Shown here one piece after another: positions 1 through 9,500 of a DNA stretch of 64,000 nucleotides. The notes below the pieces were generated by a model, which did no database searches, was not told the DNA's origin, and worked only from the letters and a program-made list of their open reading frames with translations. Source of the stretch: Arachidicoccus rhizosphaerae. GTDB lineage: Bacteria > Bacteroidota > Bacteroidia > Chitinophagales > Chitinophagaceae. The stretch lies in assembly GCF_900107765.1 (NCBI RefSeq), contig NZ_FNQY01000015.1, positions 55,391-119,390 on the forward strand. Direction: 5' to 3'. The first letter of the stretch is position 1. The number at the start of each line of letters is the position of its first letter. Made by a program: the position numbers and the translations under genes.

Positions 1-128
1 AGAATTTTTGCAGATTGGGCGGAAGCCCCTAGCAAAGCCCCTAAGAATAAATTAACCAGAACTAATAATTTGTGGATCAATCCATTAAGTCTTCTATTAT
101 TAATATTTACATTATTAGATTTAGGCAT
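1..128 (-). CDS. Secreted protein, 5' end only (cut by window edge)
   Basis: An open frame starts at the ATG at 128 (reverse strand) and runs off the window after 42 codons. The translation has a basic N-terminal stretch (NNRRLNGLIHK), a hydrophobic core (LLVLVNLFLGALLG) and a signal peptidase I-like ASA-QS junction, so this is the signal peptide of an exported protein. Its mature part lies outside the window and cannot be identified. It lies downstream of, and on the same strand as, the GH43 and GH5 genes, so it is probably another enzyme or binding protein of the same polysaccharide locus; that is inference from position only. Confidence 0.7.
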   Translation of the reverse strand, partial: MPKSNNVNINNRRLNGLIHKLLVLVNLFLGALLGASAQSAKI

Positions 129-629
129 ATTTTGCTGATTAAGGGACACGGTGACTGGAACTAAACCATAGTTATATTCTAGTGACTTTTAATTCATTTA
201 TTTAATATGTCCAATCTTAGCCACATTATAACATTAAAATGGCCATAAATCATCATCTGGTAAATCTGATACCTGTAGGACACACCATATATATTATAAC
301 TCAATTTACGAAATACCCAGTGATTCAAACATAAAATGAATGGAACAGAATTTTAATCCATCAAACCTATTTATTTATAACAAATTCTATGGTATACAAT
401 CTTCTCATTATTTCGTACAAATTTCTCAAAATGACTGCTGAAATAATCCGCAATTTTGAAAAGGTATTTACTGCTTCGCAAAGCCACACACAACATATTA
501 ATAATCAATACAAAACATATAAGGAGCATACAAAACTTTAAAGATCATTTTCCAAACTCCTAAAATAAGAGTCTCCTAAATGCAGGTCAACTTGGAATCC
601 AAATTAACGTCCGGGTCAATATTGAAGCA
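129..629. other. AT-rich intergenic region
   Basis: About 500 bases between the GH43 gene and the partial secreted-protein gene, both on the minus strand. It is very AT-rich, with no open frame that looks coding and no clear terminator hairpin. It presumably holds the promoter of the partial gene, but I could not pick out a convincing -33/-7 pair. Confidence 0.5.
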
Positions 630-3398
630 CTATTTTTTAATTAATTTCAACTTTTGCTCACCTACCTGCATAAAATATACACCTGCGGTAAGTCCAATTA
701 AACTAATCTTATTTGTTCCTGCATGTAAATTTGCAGTTTTTATCAATGTCCCGGTTGATGAATAAATGTGCAGCATTGAAGAAGTATTAATATTGATTTG
801 AACATAGTCATTTGCAGGATTAGGATAAACCTTCAGGTAATTGTCAATAATCCGTGTTAACTGCACTAATTTAGGACCATAACTTATATCACCGTTATCG
901 TCAACTATTTTCAATCTATAATATCCGTTTGCAGCTTCCTGAGCTACTCTTAACTGATAACTATTACCGCTGCCTTTTGCTGCTATATTCCCCAACTTTA
1001 TAAAGCTTCCGACCGGATCTATACCGAATTCATTATAAACCGCCTCCAATTCAAAATGATCAATACCTGTCTCAACCCCAGTTTGCCAAATAAGTGTGGC
1101 TGTGCCATTATTGATAAATCCGGCGAAACTAATTAAAGACACTGGCAAGGTACTTTCCGTAACCGTACAATTACCCACAACATCTCCCTCAATGGTCCAT
1201 CGTTTATTATTAAGCAGATCATCATGATAGGTGGTTACATAGGAATCATCATAGGACAATCCAGTGGCTGTCAATGTTAATCCCGTAGGAGTATTAGGGT
1301 TTAAATCCCACCCTTTTAAAGTCTGGCTGTAATTATTACAACTCATTCCAGAATTGCTTAAAGCATTCACCAAAGAACCATCTGTCCCATTATTAGAGGC
1401 CGCAGCCACACTACGCAAATCCCAGGTACCGATATTCTGATCAAAAGAACTGGCTCCGTCTAATAGACGAACCATATTCGTTACACCTGCTACATTCCAA
1501 TTACCAATATTGGAGTTAAAGCTTGTCGCATCATAAAACATATAGGCCATATTGGTTGCTCCCGAAACGTCCCAATTACTTAAATCCTGATTAAAAGCAT
1601 GAGCACTTTGCACTACGTGACCGATATTGGACACTTTTGACACATCCCATCCACCAATAGGATGATTAAATCTTAAAGCGCCATTAAATAGATTGCTCAT
1701 ATTAGTCACATGGCTGGTATTCCAATCACCTAATGGCTGATTAAAAGCCTTACATCCCGCAAACGTATAGTCCATAGTTGTCACATTACCGATATCCCAG
1801 TTACCAATATCCTGATTAAAGGCTGCTGCATTTCGGAAGGTATTGCTCAAATTGGTGATCGACGAGGTATTCCAGCCAACCATTGCCGTATTTTCAGTCA
1901 GGGCTGAACAATCTCTAAAAGCGCCACTCATATCCATGCAATGGGTCAAATCAGGTTTATCTAGCGCATGAATTTCCAGATTAGTAGCCCCTTTAAAAGC
2001 ATCTTTAAATGAAAGCCACTCAATATTGCCCCATTGTTCAACACTTAAAAGCATGCTCGGTGTTGACGTCCCAATGGCAAACTGATTAAAGTTTCCAGTA
2101 GACTCTGTTATGGAGACCAGGTAAGCTCCGGGAGCAGGAAAATTAATTGTGTTTGTACCATTTGCTCCGGTCTGACCTCCAAAGACAGCAGCATCCTCCA
2201 AACTTTCCCAATGAATATTAAATCCGCTTCCCACTGCATTAAAACTGATAGTAGTCGCAGTGGAGTTTGTAAGATTTGTCCTCCAAATCATTGAAAACGC
2301 CTCAATTGGTAAATTATAGTTACTTGACGGTGCATCCAATAACTCCCCCTGAGCAACCGCTGTTCCAAAATCCGGCGTTCCATCTGAATTCCAGCTAAAG
2401 GGCTGAATCCTGACATTTCTTGGGTTATTGGATCCCCCATTGGGATTTGAACGTGCATGATAAACAATCCAGTCTTCTGTACCATCTGGCGACTTAAAAA
2501 ATCCATTATGGCCTGGTCCATAAACCTGTCCCGCATCATTGCGACTAAAAACCGGGGTGGCATTCTTTGTCCAACTGGTAGCCACCATGGGGTCGGCTCC
2601 AGGGGTTAAAGTCAATAATCCCAAACAATAATTATCTGTGGAATACAAACTCGCTGAATAAGTAACATAGACATTCCCATCAGGATTAGTTATTGCTTCT
2701 GGTCCTTCATTTAAAGCCAATCCATGTCCTTCCCAATCATATTCGGGCGTGCTTATCAAAACACGATTACCGTCAACGGTCCAGGGATCGCTTAATTTGG
2801 CGATATAAATACTTTGCACGTGTTCCGTAGTTGAGGTCCACCCTGACCATAACATGTACAATTGATTATTATAGGCCATTACCGTTCCATCAATAGCCCA
2901 GTTATTTGTTGCATCACCTACCTGTCCCTTTAATGTCCAGTTACTAGTCGTTGGGTCTGTATCTGAATTTTCAATAACATACATTCTGTGATTAGCATTA
3001 GTTCCATCATCTGCAGCAAAGTATACATACCATTTACCATTAATCTTATGCAATTCGGGAGCCCAGATATCTTTCATCGTTGGAGGAGGCGTATATACCG
3101 TTGCGTAAGCGGGGGCAGAGGCCACAACATCTCCTAAATGGGTAATGTCTCCAGTACGGTAAATTACAATTTTACTTCCCTGAGTATAAGTAAAATAATA
3201 GAGACCTCCTTCCTGATAAATCCATGGATCTGCGCCCCCTGTTGCCCAAATTGGATTGGTAAATTGTGGCAGCGTCCCTGAAGTTCCCTGAGCCTCTAAG
3301 CAAGGTAATCTACCAGTTAACATAACCAATAAAATCAACATTAAACGCCACATTTGCGTTTTTGATTTTTTAAGTAAAATTTGATTATTCATACGCAA
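630..3398 (-). CDS. GH43 family glycosidase fused to BspA-type (DUF285) repeats with T9SS C-terminal signal
   Basis: Secreted multidomain enzyme of 922 residues. A signal peptide (core MLILLVMLTG) ends at about residue 36. Residues about 45-370 form a GH43 five-bladed propeller: GGADPWIY gives the catalytic-base Asp, WAIDGTVM the pKa-modulating Asp and LNEGPEAI the acid Glu. GH43 enzymes typically remove arabinose or xylose residues. Residues about 450-700 hold repeated W(D/N)xxxVTNMxxxF units of the BspA/DUF285 leucine-rich surface type. The last 80 residues (VYPNPANDYVQINI ... GVYFMQVGEQKLKLIKK) are a type IX secretion sorting domain, so the protein should be released or anchored at the cell surface. 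A second Met at residue 3 is an equally good start. It lies in the same PUL as GH5, SusC/D and GH105. Arabinan-type activity is inference. Confidence 0.87.
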   Translation of the reverse strand: MRMNNQILLKKSKTQMWRLMLILLVMLTGRLPCLEAQGTSGTLPQFTNPIWATGGADPWIYQEGGLYYFTYTQGSKIVIYRTGDITHLGDVVASAPAYATVYTPPPTMKDIWAPELHKINGKWYVYFAADDGTNANHRMYVIENSDTDPTTSNWTLKGQVGDATNNWAIDGTVMAYNNQLYMLWSGWTSTTEHVQSIYIAKLSDPWTVDGNRVLISTPEYDWEGHGLALNEGPEAITNPDGNVYVTYSASLYSTDNYCLGLLTLTPGADPMVATSWTKNATPVFSRNDAGQVYGPGHNGFFKSPDGTEDWIVYHARSNPNGGSNNPRNVRIQPFSWNSDGTPDFGTAVAQGELLDAPSSNYNLPIEAFSMIWRTNLTNSTATTISFNAVGSGFNIHWESLEDAAVFGGQTGANGTNTINFPAPGAYLVSITESTGNFNQFAIGTSTPSMLLSVEQWGNIEWLSFKDAFKGATNLEIHALDKPDLTHCMDMSGAFRDCSALTENTAMVGWNTSSITNLSNTFRNAAAFNQDIGNWDIGNVTTMDYTFAGCKAFNQPLGDWNTSHVTNMSNLFNGALRFNHPIGGWDVSKVSNIGHVVQSAHAFNQDLSNWDVSGATNMAYMFYDATSFNSNIGNWNVAGVTNMVRLLDGASSFDQNIGTWDLRSVAAASNNGTDGSLVNALSNSGMSCNNYSQTLKGWDLNPNTPTGLTLTATGLSYDDSYVTTYHDDLLNNKRWTIEGDVVGNCTVTESTLPVSLISFAGFINNGTATLIWQTGVETGIDHFELEAVYNEFGIDPVGSFIKLGNIAAKGSGNSYQLRVAQEAANGYYRLKIVDDNGDISYGPKLVQLTRIIDNYLKVYPNPANDYVQININTSSMLHIYSSTGTLIKTANLHAGTNKISLIGLTAGVYFMQVGEQKLKLIKK

Positions 3399-4607
3399 TG
3401 ATTTTTGATTTTGATTGTTGAATTTAATTTTAACGAATTAGTCCCTTGCAAGAAAGAATCTTACCAAGGAGTACCATCTATGCCACTTCCATTATCTCCG
3501 CCCAAGCTATTTTTGATATAACATTCAACTTCCTCAGTTACATTAGAAGACTGTAAATTAGACACGGGAATGCATATTATTCCAAAGAAGGTTCATCCTG
3601 TTTAATTAAGCGTAATGATATAATTGCCACTGGGGCTGCATATTGTTTACCTAGAAGATCCTGTGTCAGCAGCAAAATGCAATACGCCCCTCAAACAGCA
3701 AGATCTTCAGTGCACCCCTCTCCCCCATTACTCAAGATATTGGTCAATTCAGTTAATTGCTAATAGCCACTATATTCGATTGACCTATGAGTAATTAAAT
3801 ATGAAAGAAGCTATCAGGGCCATCCAGATTCGCTCCATTAGATACTGATATTCTCAAAAAGTAAAACCATCGCAAAACACCTACAAATCCCGAGGTTAGT
3901 ATAATACAATTCTGACCCCTCTTTTCATAAGACTAGCATTTGTTTATTCGTTCCATAATCTGCCCTTGTTTTAAATCATGATGGATGGTAGAAAAAAAAA
4001 CAGAAGTTGAATTGAAAATATCATAAACAATAGATTGTAAATCATTACGATATTTACCGCTAGGAATGACAATTGCCGTCGCAATTATCATCCGTCACGC
4101 TATTCTACTTCTTACCATCCATTACTATCAATAAAATTGGTATTAATTTAATTATATTAGACAAACTTGATTATCTAATGAGTTTTGGCAATAAAACCAC
4201 TTAATGCCGGCTACTAAATCCTTACAGATATTAAGCCGTCTTCCATTTTTCCTCACCGGATTAAACATTTAAAATGTACTTGAACTTTTAGTCAATAAAC
4301 TTAAGAGAAATTGACCTTTAAATATATACTAATTTAACTGTTCCATTATTTGGTATTTACGTTGGCAATGTATTTAAAGAGACATAAATCATTACCCAGC
4401 CCCATACAATTAGAATTAAAGCATATTGCCCAATGTAAGCAAAGCTCCATTTTAGATATTTAAATTGGGTGTGCTAATAATTTAGAACATCCAATTAATT
4501 ACAACCTTTAAACCTAATCGTATTAAACAAGAGGCATACCTAAATACAACTTTTTATCTATTGTTTTAAGCGTATTTCAGGCCTTAAAATCAGTATAAAC
4601 AATTTAT
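3399..4607. other. 1.2-kb intergenic region, mostly without recognisable content
   Basis: Long non-coding stretch between the GH5 gene (upstream) and the GH43 gene (downstream), both on the minus strand. It must contain the GH43 promoter. Apart from one short coding-like remnant at 3461-3592 I see no gene, repeat or clear terminator. Such a gap within a PUL may reflect a deleted gene. Confidence 0.5.
3461..3592 (-). pseudogene. Possible 3' remnant of a lost gene
   Basis: An open stretch of 43 codons on the minus strand, with no start codon, ends in TAA at 3461-3463. The predicted C-terminus (…IKNSLGGDNGSGIDGTPW) has the composition of a real secreted-protein end rather than of random AT-rich DNA. 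It is preceded in frame by a stop at 3593-3595 and further stops. I do not recognise the family. It could be the eroded end of a PUL gene whose remainder has decayed in the surrounding 1.2-kb gap, or chance. Confidence 0.25.
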
Positions 4608-5825
4608 TTAATTTGATTTTCCATTCAATTTCTTAATAAGCTCTACCTCATCTTGCTTATAGGGTGTAAAATTCTTTCTAAAAATCTCGTGGAACCAAAC
4701 AGTCGGGTCTCCGCCATCAGGCATTGGTGAATCCCAGGCATATTTTGTATTAGTCTTCCCTTCAACAAATCCCCAGTTAATCGCACCCACATTTTCATCC
4801 TTAAGCATTGGAAGAGTATTACTAAATAAACTACCTCTAGTCCTAGCCATATATTCTGTACAAATTAGAGGTTTGCCAAAAGTCTTTAAAAGCTGCACCA
4901 CTCTTTTATGCCACTCTGGTTTCTCATAATCGTGATAAGTAATGATGTCAGAATTAGTTATTTGGAATTTATTTAGATCCTCGAATCCCCAATCCCAAAG
5001 ACCTGCTGTAATGGGCTGATCAGGACGCACTGTTTGAGCCCAGGAAAAAACGGCTTTTAACAATGGCAATGATTTATTCTTTTTTCCGCTATTCCCCGGT
5101 TCATTATATAAATCCCAGGCCAGAATACGCTGGTCATGCTTAAATGTATTGAGAATATCCGTGACATATTTTTCCAATTCGGGGAAATTGGTAGTATCTT
5201 CTGACGCTGGCTGACCTGGATCTTGCACCCACCCTGAATTGTGAACACCAACTTTGGGCTCAGGTTGTTTACCTGGATGTGCCTCTTTATTCCAACAATC
5301 ATCAAAAAAAACAAACATCGGCTTTATATGATGTTTTTCTGCAATAGACAGGAATTCATCAATTCTCTTCTTAAAACCTTCTGCATCCTCTTTCCAGACC
5401 AGGCTATGTAAAAATACACGCATGGTGTTAAAGCCAATGCTTTCTGCTAATTGAAATTCTTTATCAATTAATTCAGGGCTAAAGGTTTCTTTTTGCCACA
5501 TTTCCAATTGATTGATGGCATTACTTGGGATATAATCTGCCCCGGTCAACCACCCTTGTTTAGCGTACCATTCATTTGCCTTTTTAGCTGGCCATACAAC
5601 TGAATTCATATCACCAGTTGCTACGTTACTACCAGTACTATCAGAGTTACTACTGGCAGCAGTTCCGCTTTGTTGACAAGAGGCAACCATTAAGCCCATT
5701 AAGACTATTAGGCCACTCAATTTCAGAATTCCAACGAATTTATTAAAGCTTTTCGTTCTGGGATTTTTTTTAGAAATTTCAAGCGTTTTTTTATTCATAG
5801 CATTATAAGTGTTTTCTCTGGTCAT
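4608..5825 (-). CDS. GH5-like (cellulase-fold) glycoside hydrolase lipoprotein
   Basis: A 405-residue lipoprotein: after a basic start, the core LKLSGLIVLMGLMVASC ends in a lipobox Cys, followed by a Ser/Thr/Asn-rich linker. The catalytic domain is a TIM barrel of clan GH-A type. LAWDLYNEPGN carries the acid/base Glu of the NEP motif and GKPLICTEYMAR the nucleophile Glu; NTMRVFLHSLVW and FVFFDDCW match strands 2 and 3 of GH5-like enzymes, often annotated as cellulase or 1,4-beta-xylanase. It should act at the cell surface or in the periplasm on a beta-linked chain; the exact substrate is unknown. The start at 5825 has an A-rich leader; an ATG at 5798 (MNKKTLEIS) is an alternative that removes nine residues. 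It is divergent from the sensor kinase gene across a 300-bp control region. Confidence 0.82.
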   Translation of the reverse strand: MTRENTYNAMNKKTLEISKKNPRTKSFNKFVGILKLSGLIVLMGLMVASCQQSGTAASSNSDSTGSNVATGDMNSVVWPAKKANEWYAKQGWLTGADYIPSNAINQLEMWQKETFSPELIDKEFQLAESIGFNTMRVFLHSLVWKEDAEGFKKRIDEFLSIAEKHHIKPMFVFFDDCWNKEAHPGKQPEPKVGVHNSGWVQDPGQPASEDTTNFPELEKYVTDILNTFKHDQRILAWDLYNEPGNSGKKNKSLPLLKAVFSWAQTVRPDQPITAGLWDWGFEDLNKFQITNSDIITYHDYEKPEWHKRVVQLLKTFGKPLICTEYMARTRGSLFSNTLPMLKDENVGAINWGFVEGKTNTKYAWDSPMPDGGDPTVWFHEIFRKNFTPYKQDEVELIKKLNGKSN

Positions 5826-5996
5826 ATTTACTTTATTTAATATATGTCTTTATTTATGATCGGGCATTTAAATTCCAACAATAAGTTTCCTGAATGAATG
5901 AACTTATTACAATCTACTATAAAAGTACTTATTAAAAGTTATAAGATGTAATTCCTTGATTCAGTTAAATCAATATTTGAAACAAATTTGATTGGA

Positions 5997-6107
5997 CAAA
6001 TATGTAACATTATAATATTTTAAATACTACAAATTGTCTCATAGATTCAACAAATTTTATCATTTTATTAATTTTTCAAATGCAAAACTGTTAAATCCCT
6101 AACTTCG
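5997..6107 (+). promoter_or_regulatory. PUL regulatory module, copy A (before the HTCS kinase)
   Basis: The 300-bp region between the divergent GH5 and kinase genes carries conserved blocks also found at 15639-15749. They are CAAATATGTAACATT (5997-6011), CTCATAGATTCAAC followed by three bases and TTTTATCATTTT, one base, TTAAT (6038-6072; 32 of 35 bases match copy B), and a -7-like TAACTTCG (6100-6107) close to the Bacteroidota TAnnTTTG consensus. All blocks lie at the same spacing in both copies. The -7-like element points at the kinase gene, 19 bp upstream of its ATG. Likely an activator site for the response regulator encoded at 9501 (inference). Confidence 0.6.
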
Positions 6108-6125
6108 TTAACAGCAAAATTTGTA

Positions 6126-9100
6126 ATGAGCCATAACCAAATGAGGATATTTAAACCAATCATCAGAGCTACTTTCATTAAAAGTCTGCTCCAAACCCCC
6201 ATTCCATCCACCTACAGATTTTGTTATTTAATAACCTACTACATCTGTTTCCTCTATCTTGTTTTATTTTCTTTATCAGGCAATTCACTATTTGCCCAAT
6301 CCTATTATTTTCGTCATTATCAGGTCGAGGATGGTCTATCTAATAATACAGTATATTGTTCTGAATTGGATCGTCATGGATTTTTATGGTTAGGGACCAA
6401 AGATGGGCTAGACTGTTTCAATGGGTATAATTTTAAAGAATACAGAAGCGGTGATAGTACAAAAGCGCTCAAAGACAGTTACATCAGAAGTTTATATATA
6501 GATACAAGCTCTCAGCGCGATATCCTATACATTGGTACCAGAATCGGAGTTTTCCGATTTGATCCATTAAAAGAGGAATTTGATTACCTGCTTAAAACAA
6601 AGGCAGTCGTTAATGGTTTAACAAAAGATAATAATGGCAGACTATGGATGATTTCTAATAAAAAGGTCATCTGCCTGGATCTGGAAAAAAGAAAAGTATT
6701 GCCAATTGATGCCGTCAAACGACTGGAAGCAACCGCTGTATGCAATACACCTGATGGTAACATCTGGATCGCCACTGCCGCAGGAACCATACATAAAATT
6801 ACCACTCATACCACTGGAAATATATCAATTGAAAATCATAATGTTTTTGAAAATAATCCACAATTAGGTCCAAAGTGGATTGAGCGCATTTTTTCTTTAC
6901 GAAACGGGAAAATATTGATTGGAACATCAAATTTTGGTGCAAAATTATTCGACCCTGATTCTAATAAGTTAAAATCACTTATTACATACAATAGCGAACA
7001 TAATGGAATTTTCGCAAGAGATTTCAAAGAAATCGGAGATTCAGTTATTTGGATGGCCACGGAGTCAGGTATCTATATATATAATATCCAGACAGGAACT
7101 TATCAGAATATAACGCAAAAGACTGGAGACTCCTATTCTTTAAGTGACAATGCTGTTTATACTCTTACCATAGACAAGGAAGGTGGCGTATGGGCTGGCA
7201 CATATTCTGGTGGCTTGAATTATTATGCTCACCCATATAGCAATTTTGAAAAATATTACAGTGGACAACAAACGGATGCAATTTCAGGAAATGTAGTAAG
7301 AGAAATAGCACAAGATAAATATGGAGATTTATGGATCGGGACAGAGGATGGTGGATTAAACCGAATAAATTCCAGAACCGGGAAAATAAAACGATTCATT
7401 GCCACGGGAAAATCCACTGATATATCCTACCCCAATATCCATGCGCTATTGGCATTTGGAGACACTTTAATAATTGGCACATTCGAGCATGGATTGGATA
7501 TTATGGATTTAAGAACTGAAAAAATCGTAGGACATTTCCCGGAAAAGACAAAAACGTCCGATGAGCAATCATCTTTAAAAAGTACTTTTATAGTCAGTCT
7601 TTGCAGAACTCCAGACAAAAATATTTATGTAGGCACAAGACTTGGAATCTACCAATTTTATCCGCATAAGGATGTGAATGGTAGAAATTTTGAACCTATT
7701 ATACCAGAACTTTCAGGTGCATTTATACATACCATGATGTTGGATAGTAAAGACCGGATCTGGATTGGGACAATGGGAAATGGATTATATTGTTATACAC
7801 CATCAACAGGCTCTTTACAAAAATTCACGCACGACCCCGACCGTGAAACATCAATAGGAAACAATTGGATTACTTGCACTTACGAAGACAATCTAGGAAG
7901 AATATGGATTGGAACAGAAGGAGGAGGTTTATGCCTACAAAACTTGAACCCGGATAGCACGGATGTATTTAGAAAATTTACTGTTCAAGATGGTATGCCA
8001 GCAAATACTGTTTATAAAATACTTCAAGATGATAAGGGGTTTCTATGGATTAGCACTTCAAGAGGATTGGTTCGCTGGAATCCTTTATTCACTAAAAAAG
8101 ACATTTATACTACTGCAAATGGTCTATTAAGTGATCAATTCAACTACAACTCCGGATTTAAAGACGCATCAGGAAAATTATATTTTGGCTGTGTCAAGGG
8201 AATGATTTGTTTTAATCCAAATAGTTTTTCTGATTCAAAATTCACAGCGCCCCTCTATATTACTTCTGTCCAGGCAGAAGGAAAGGAAATCGCAAACTGG
8301 AATAATATTTTAGAAAATCAATTTCTGGAAGATAAAAATAGGGACAAAACACCGCATTATATTGATATTCCACATAAAAAATCTTCTATTACCATTGAAT
8401 TTGCGGCATTGTCCTATACAGCACCAGAAATGATTCAATACCAATATAAATTAGAAGGATTGGATAAAAACTGGACATATCTAAGCAGCAATCGTAAGGT
8501 TTATTTCACAAATCTGTCTCCAGGCGAATATAAATTTAGAGTCAAAGCAACAAATGTCAGTGGAAAATGGAACGATAAAGAGACCACATTATATATTAGA
8601 ATTTTGCCAACATTCTGGGAAAGTAATATGGCTATGGTCTTATATACGATAATCGGTCTTGCTATTGTTGGATTTTTGTTCAGAAGTTATCATGACCGTC
8701 AAAAAGAAAAGAATAAAAGAATTGTCGAACATATGGCATATATCAAAGAAAAAGAGCTTTACGAAGCAAAGCTTGATTTTTTCACTCATGTCACTCATGA
8801 AATAAAGACGCCCCTCACTTTAATTAAAGCTCCCTTAGAAAAAATCACTAAACAAATTGATTCATATCCAACAATTAATAAATACGTGAAAATGATACAG
8901 CGTAATACCGCCAGGCTAATTGCGCTCAGCGAGCAATTGCTGGATTTCAGAAAAACAGAAGTCGCTGGATATAAATTAAATATTAAAAAAATAGATATTA
9001 GACATCTTCTTAAAGAATTACAACCTGATTTTAAGGCCCTTGCCAAGGAAAAAAATATCAAATTCAAAATGATTCTTCCTGATGAAGAAGTAATTATTGA

Positions 9101-9458
9101 GGCTGACAAAGACGCGCTAACTAAAATCCTCACAAATTTATTAGATAATGGAACTAAATATGCAGAATTCAAATTGGAAAGCGGCTTAGAAAAAGACGAA
9201 GTTTCAAATAATATTATTTTCTATACCAAAAACGATGGTCCTCTTATTGATGAGGAAAACAAGGACCGAATATTTGAGCCTTTTGTCAGGATGGAAACTG
9301 CACAAAGTAGTTCAGGCGCAGGCCTAGGATTATCCCTATGCAGAAGGCTTGCTGAGTTACATCAAGGCAGCCTATATATCGACACCAAATTGCAAGGATT
9401 CAATAAATTCATATTAACTTTACCTATAACTCAAAAAGCAATACAGAACCAAATATAA
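6126..9458 (+). CDS. HTCS-type sensor histidine kinase (lacking fused REC/AraC part)
   Basis: Inner-membrane sensor of 1110 residues for the PUL signal. The N-terminal hydrophobic segment (FCYLITYYICFLYLVLFSLSG) is followed by a periplasmic double propeller of Reg_prop repeats (many DxxGxLWIGT-like units, residues about 60-730), a Y_Y_Y domain (about 740-860) and a transmembrane helix (MVLYTIIGLAIVGFLF). The HisKA domain has the phospho-acceptor His in THEIKTP at residue 891, then HATPase_c with NLLDNGTKYA and GAGLGLSLCRRLAELH. Hybrid two-component systems of Bacteroidota normally continue into receiver and AraC domains. Here a TAA ends the frame and the missing part is the next gene, in the same frame. 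Such sensors bind oligosaccharides released from the target glycan. Confidence 0.92.
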   Translation: MSHNQMRIFKPIIRATFIKSLLQTPIPSTYRFCYLITYYICFLYLVLFSLSGNSLFAQSYYFRHYQVEDGLSNNTVYCSELDRHGFLWLGTKDGLDCFNGYNFKEYRSGDSTKALKDSYIRSLYIDTSSQRDILYIGTRIGVFRFDPLKEEFDYLLKTKAVVNGLTKDNNGRLWMISNKKVICLDLEKRKVLPIDAVKRLEATAVCNTPDGNIWIATAAGTIHKITTHTTGNISIENHNVFENNPQLGPKWIERIFSLRNGKILIGTSNFGAKLFDPDSNKLKSLITYNSEHNGIFARDFKEIGDSVIWMATESGIYIYNIQTGTYQNITQKTGDSYSLSDNAVYTLTIDKEGGVWAGTYSGGLNYYAHPYSNFEKYYSGQQTDAISGNVVREIAQDKYGDLWIGTEDGGLNRINSRTGKIKRFIATGKSTDISYPNIHALLAFGDTLIIGTFEHGLDIMDLRTEKIVGHFPEKTKTSDEQSSLKSTFIVSLCRTPDKNIYVGTRLGIYQFYPHKDVNGRNFEPIIPELSGAFIHTMMLDSKDRIWIGTMGNGLYCYTPSTGSLQKFTHDPDRETSIGNNWITCTYEDNLGRIWIGTEGGGLCLQNLNPDSTDVFRKFTVQDGMPANTVYKILQDDKGFLWISTSRGLVRWNPLFTKKDIYTTANGLLSDQFNYNSGFKDASGKLYFGCVKGMICFNPNSFSDSKFTAPLYITSVQAEGKEIANWNNILENQFLEDKNRDKTPHYIDIPHKKSSITIEFAALSYTAPEMIQYQYKLEGLDKNWTYLSSNRKVYFTNLSPGEYKFRVKATNVSGKWNDKETTLYIRILPTFWESNMAMVLYTIIGLAIVGFLFRSYHDRQKEKNKRIVEHMAYIKEKELYEAKLDFFTHVTHEIKTPLTLIKAPLEKITKQIDSYPTINKYVKMIQRNTARLIALSEQLLDFRKTEVAGYKLNIKKIDIRHLLKELQPDFKALAKEKNIKFKMILPDEEVIIEADKDALTKILTNLLDNGTKYAEFKLESGLEKDEVSNNIIFYTKNDGPLIDEENKDRIFEPFVRMETAQSSSGAGLGLSLCRRLAELHQGSLYIDTKLQGFNKFILTLPITQKAIQNQI

Positions 9459-9500
9459 AATCAATAATTTATTATAATTTTCAAAGAAACAAAAGAAGTC

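Noticed and set aside
1400..1950. Regular repeats in the GH43 gene as a possible DNA repeat array or CRISPR
   Set aside because: The periodicity is at protein level (BspA/DUF285 units) within one open frame; the DNA units are divergent and there are no identical repeats with spacers.
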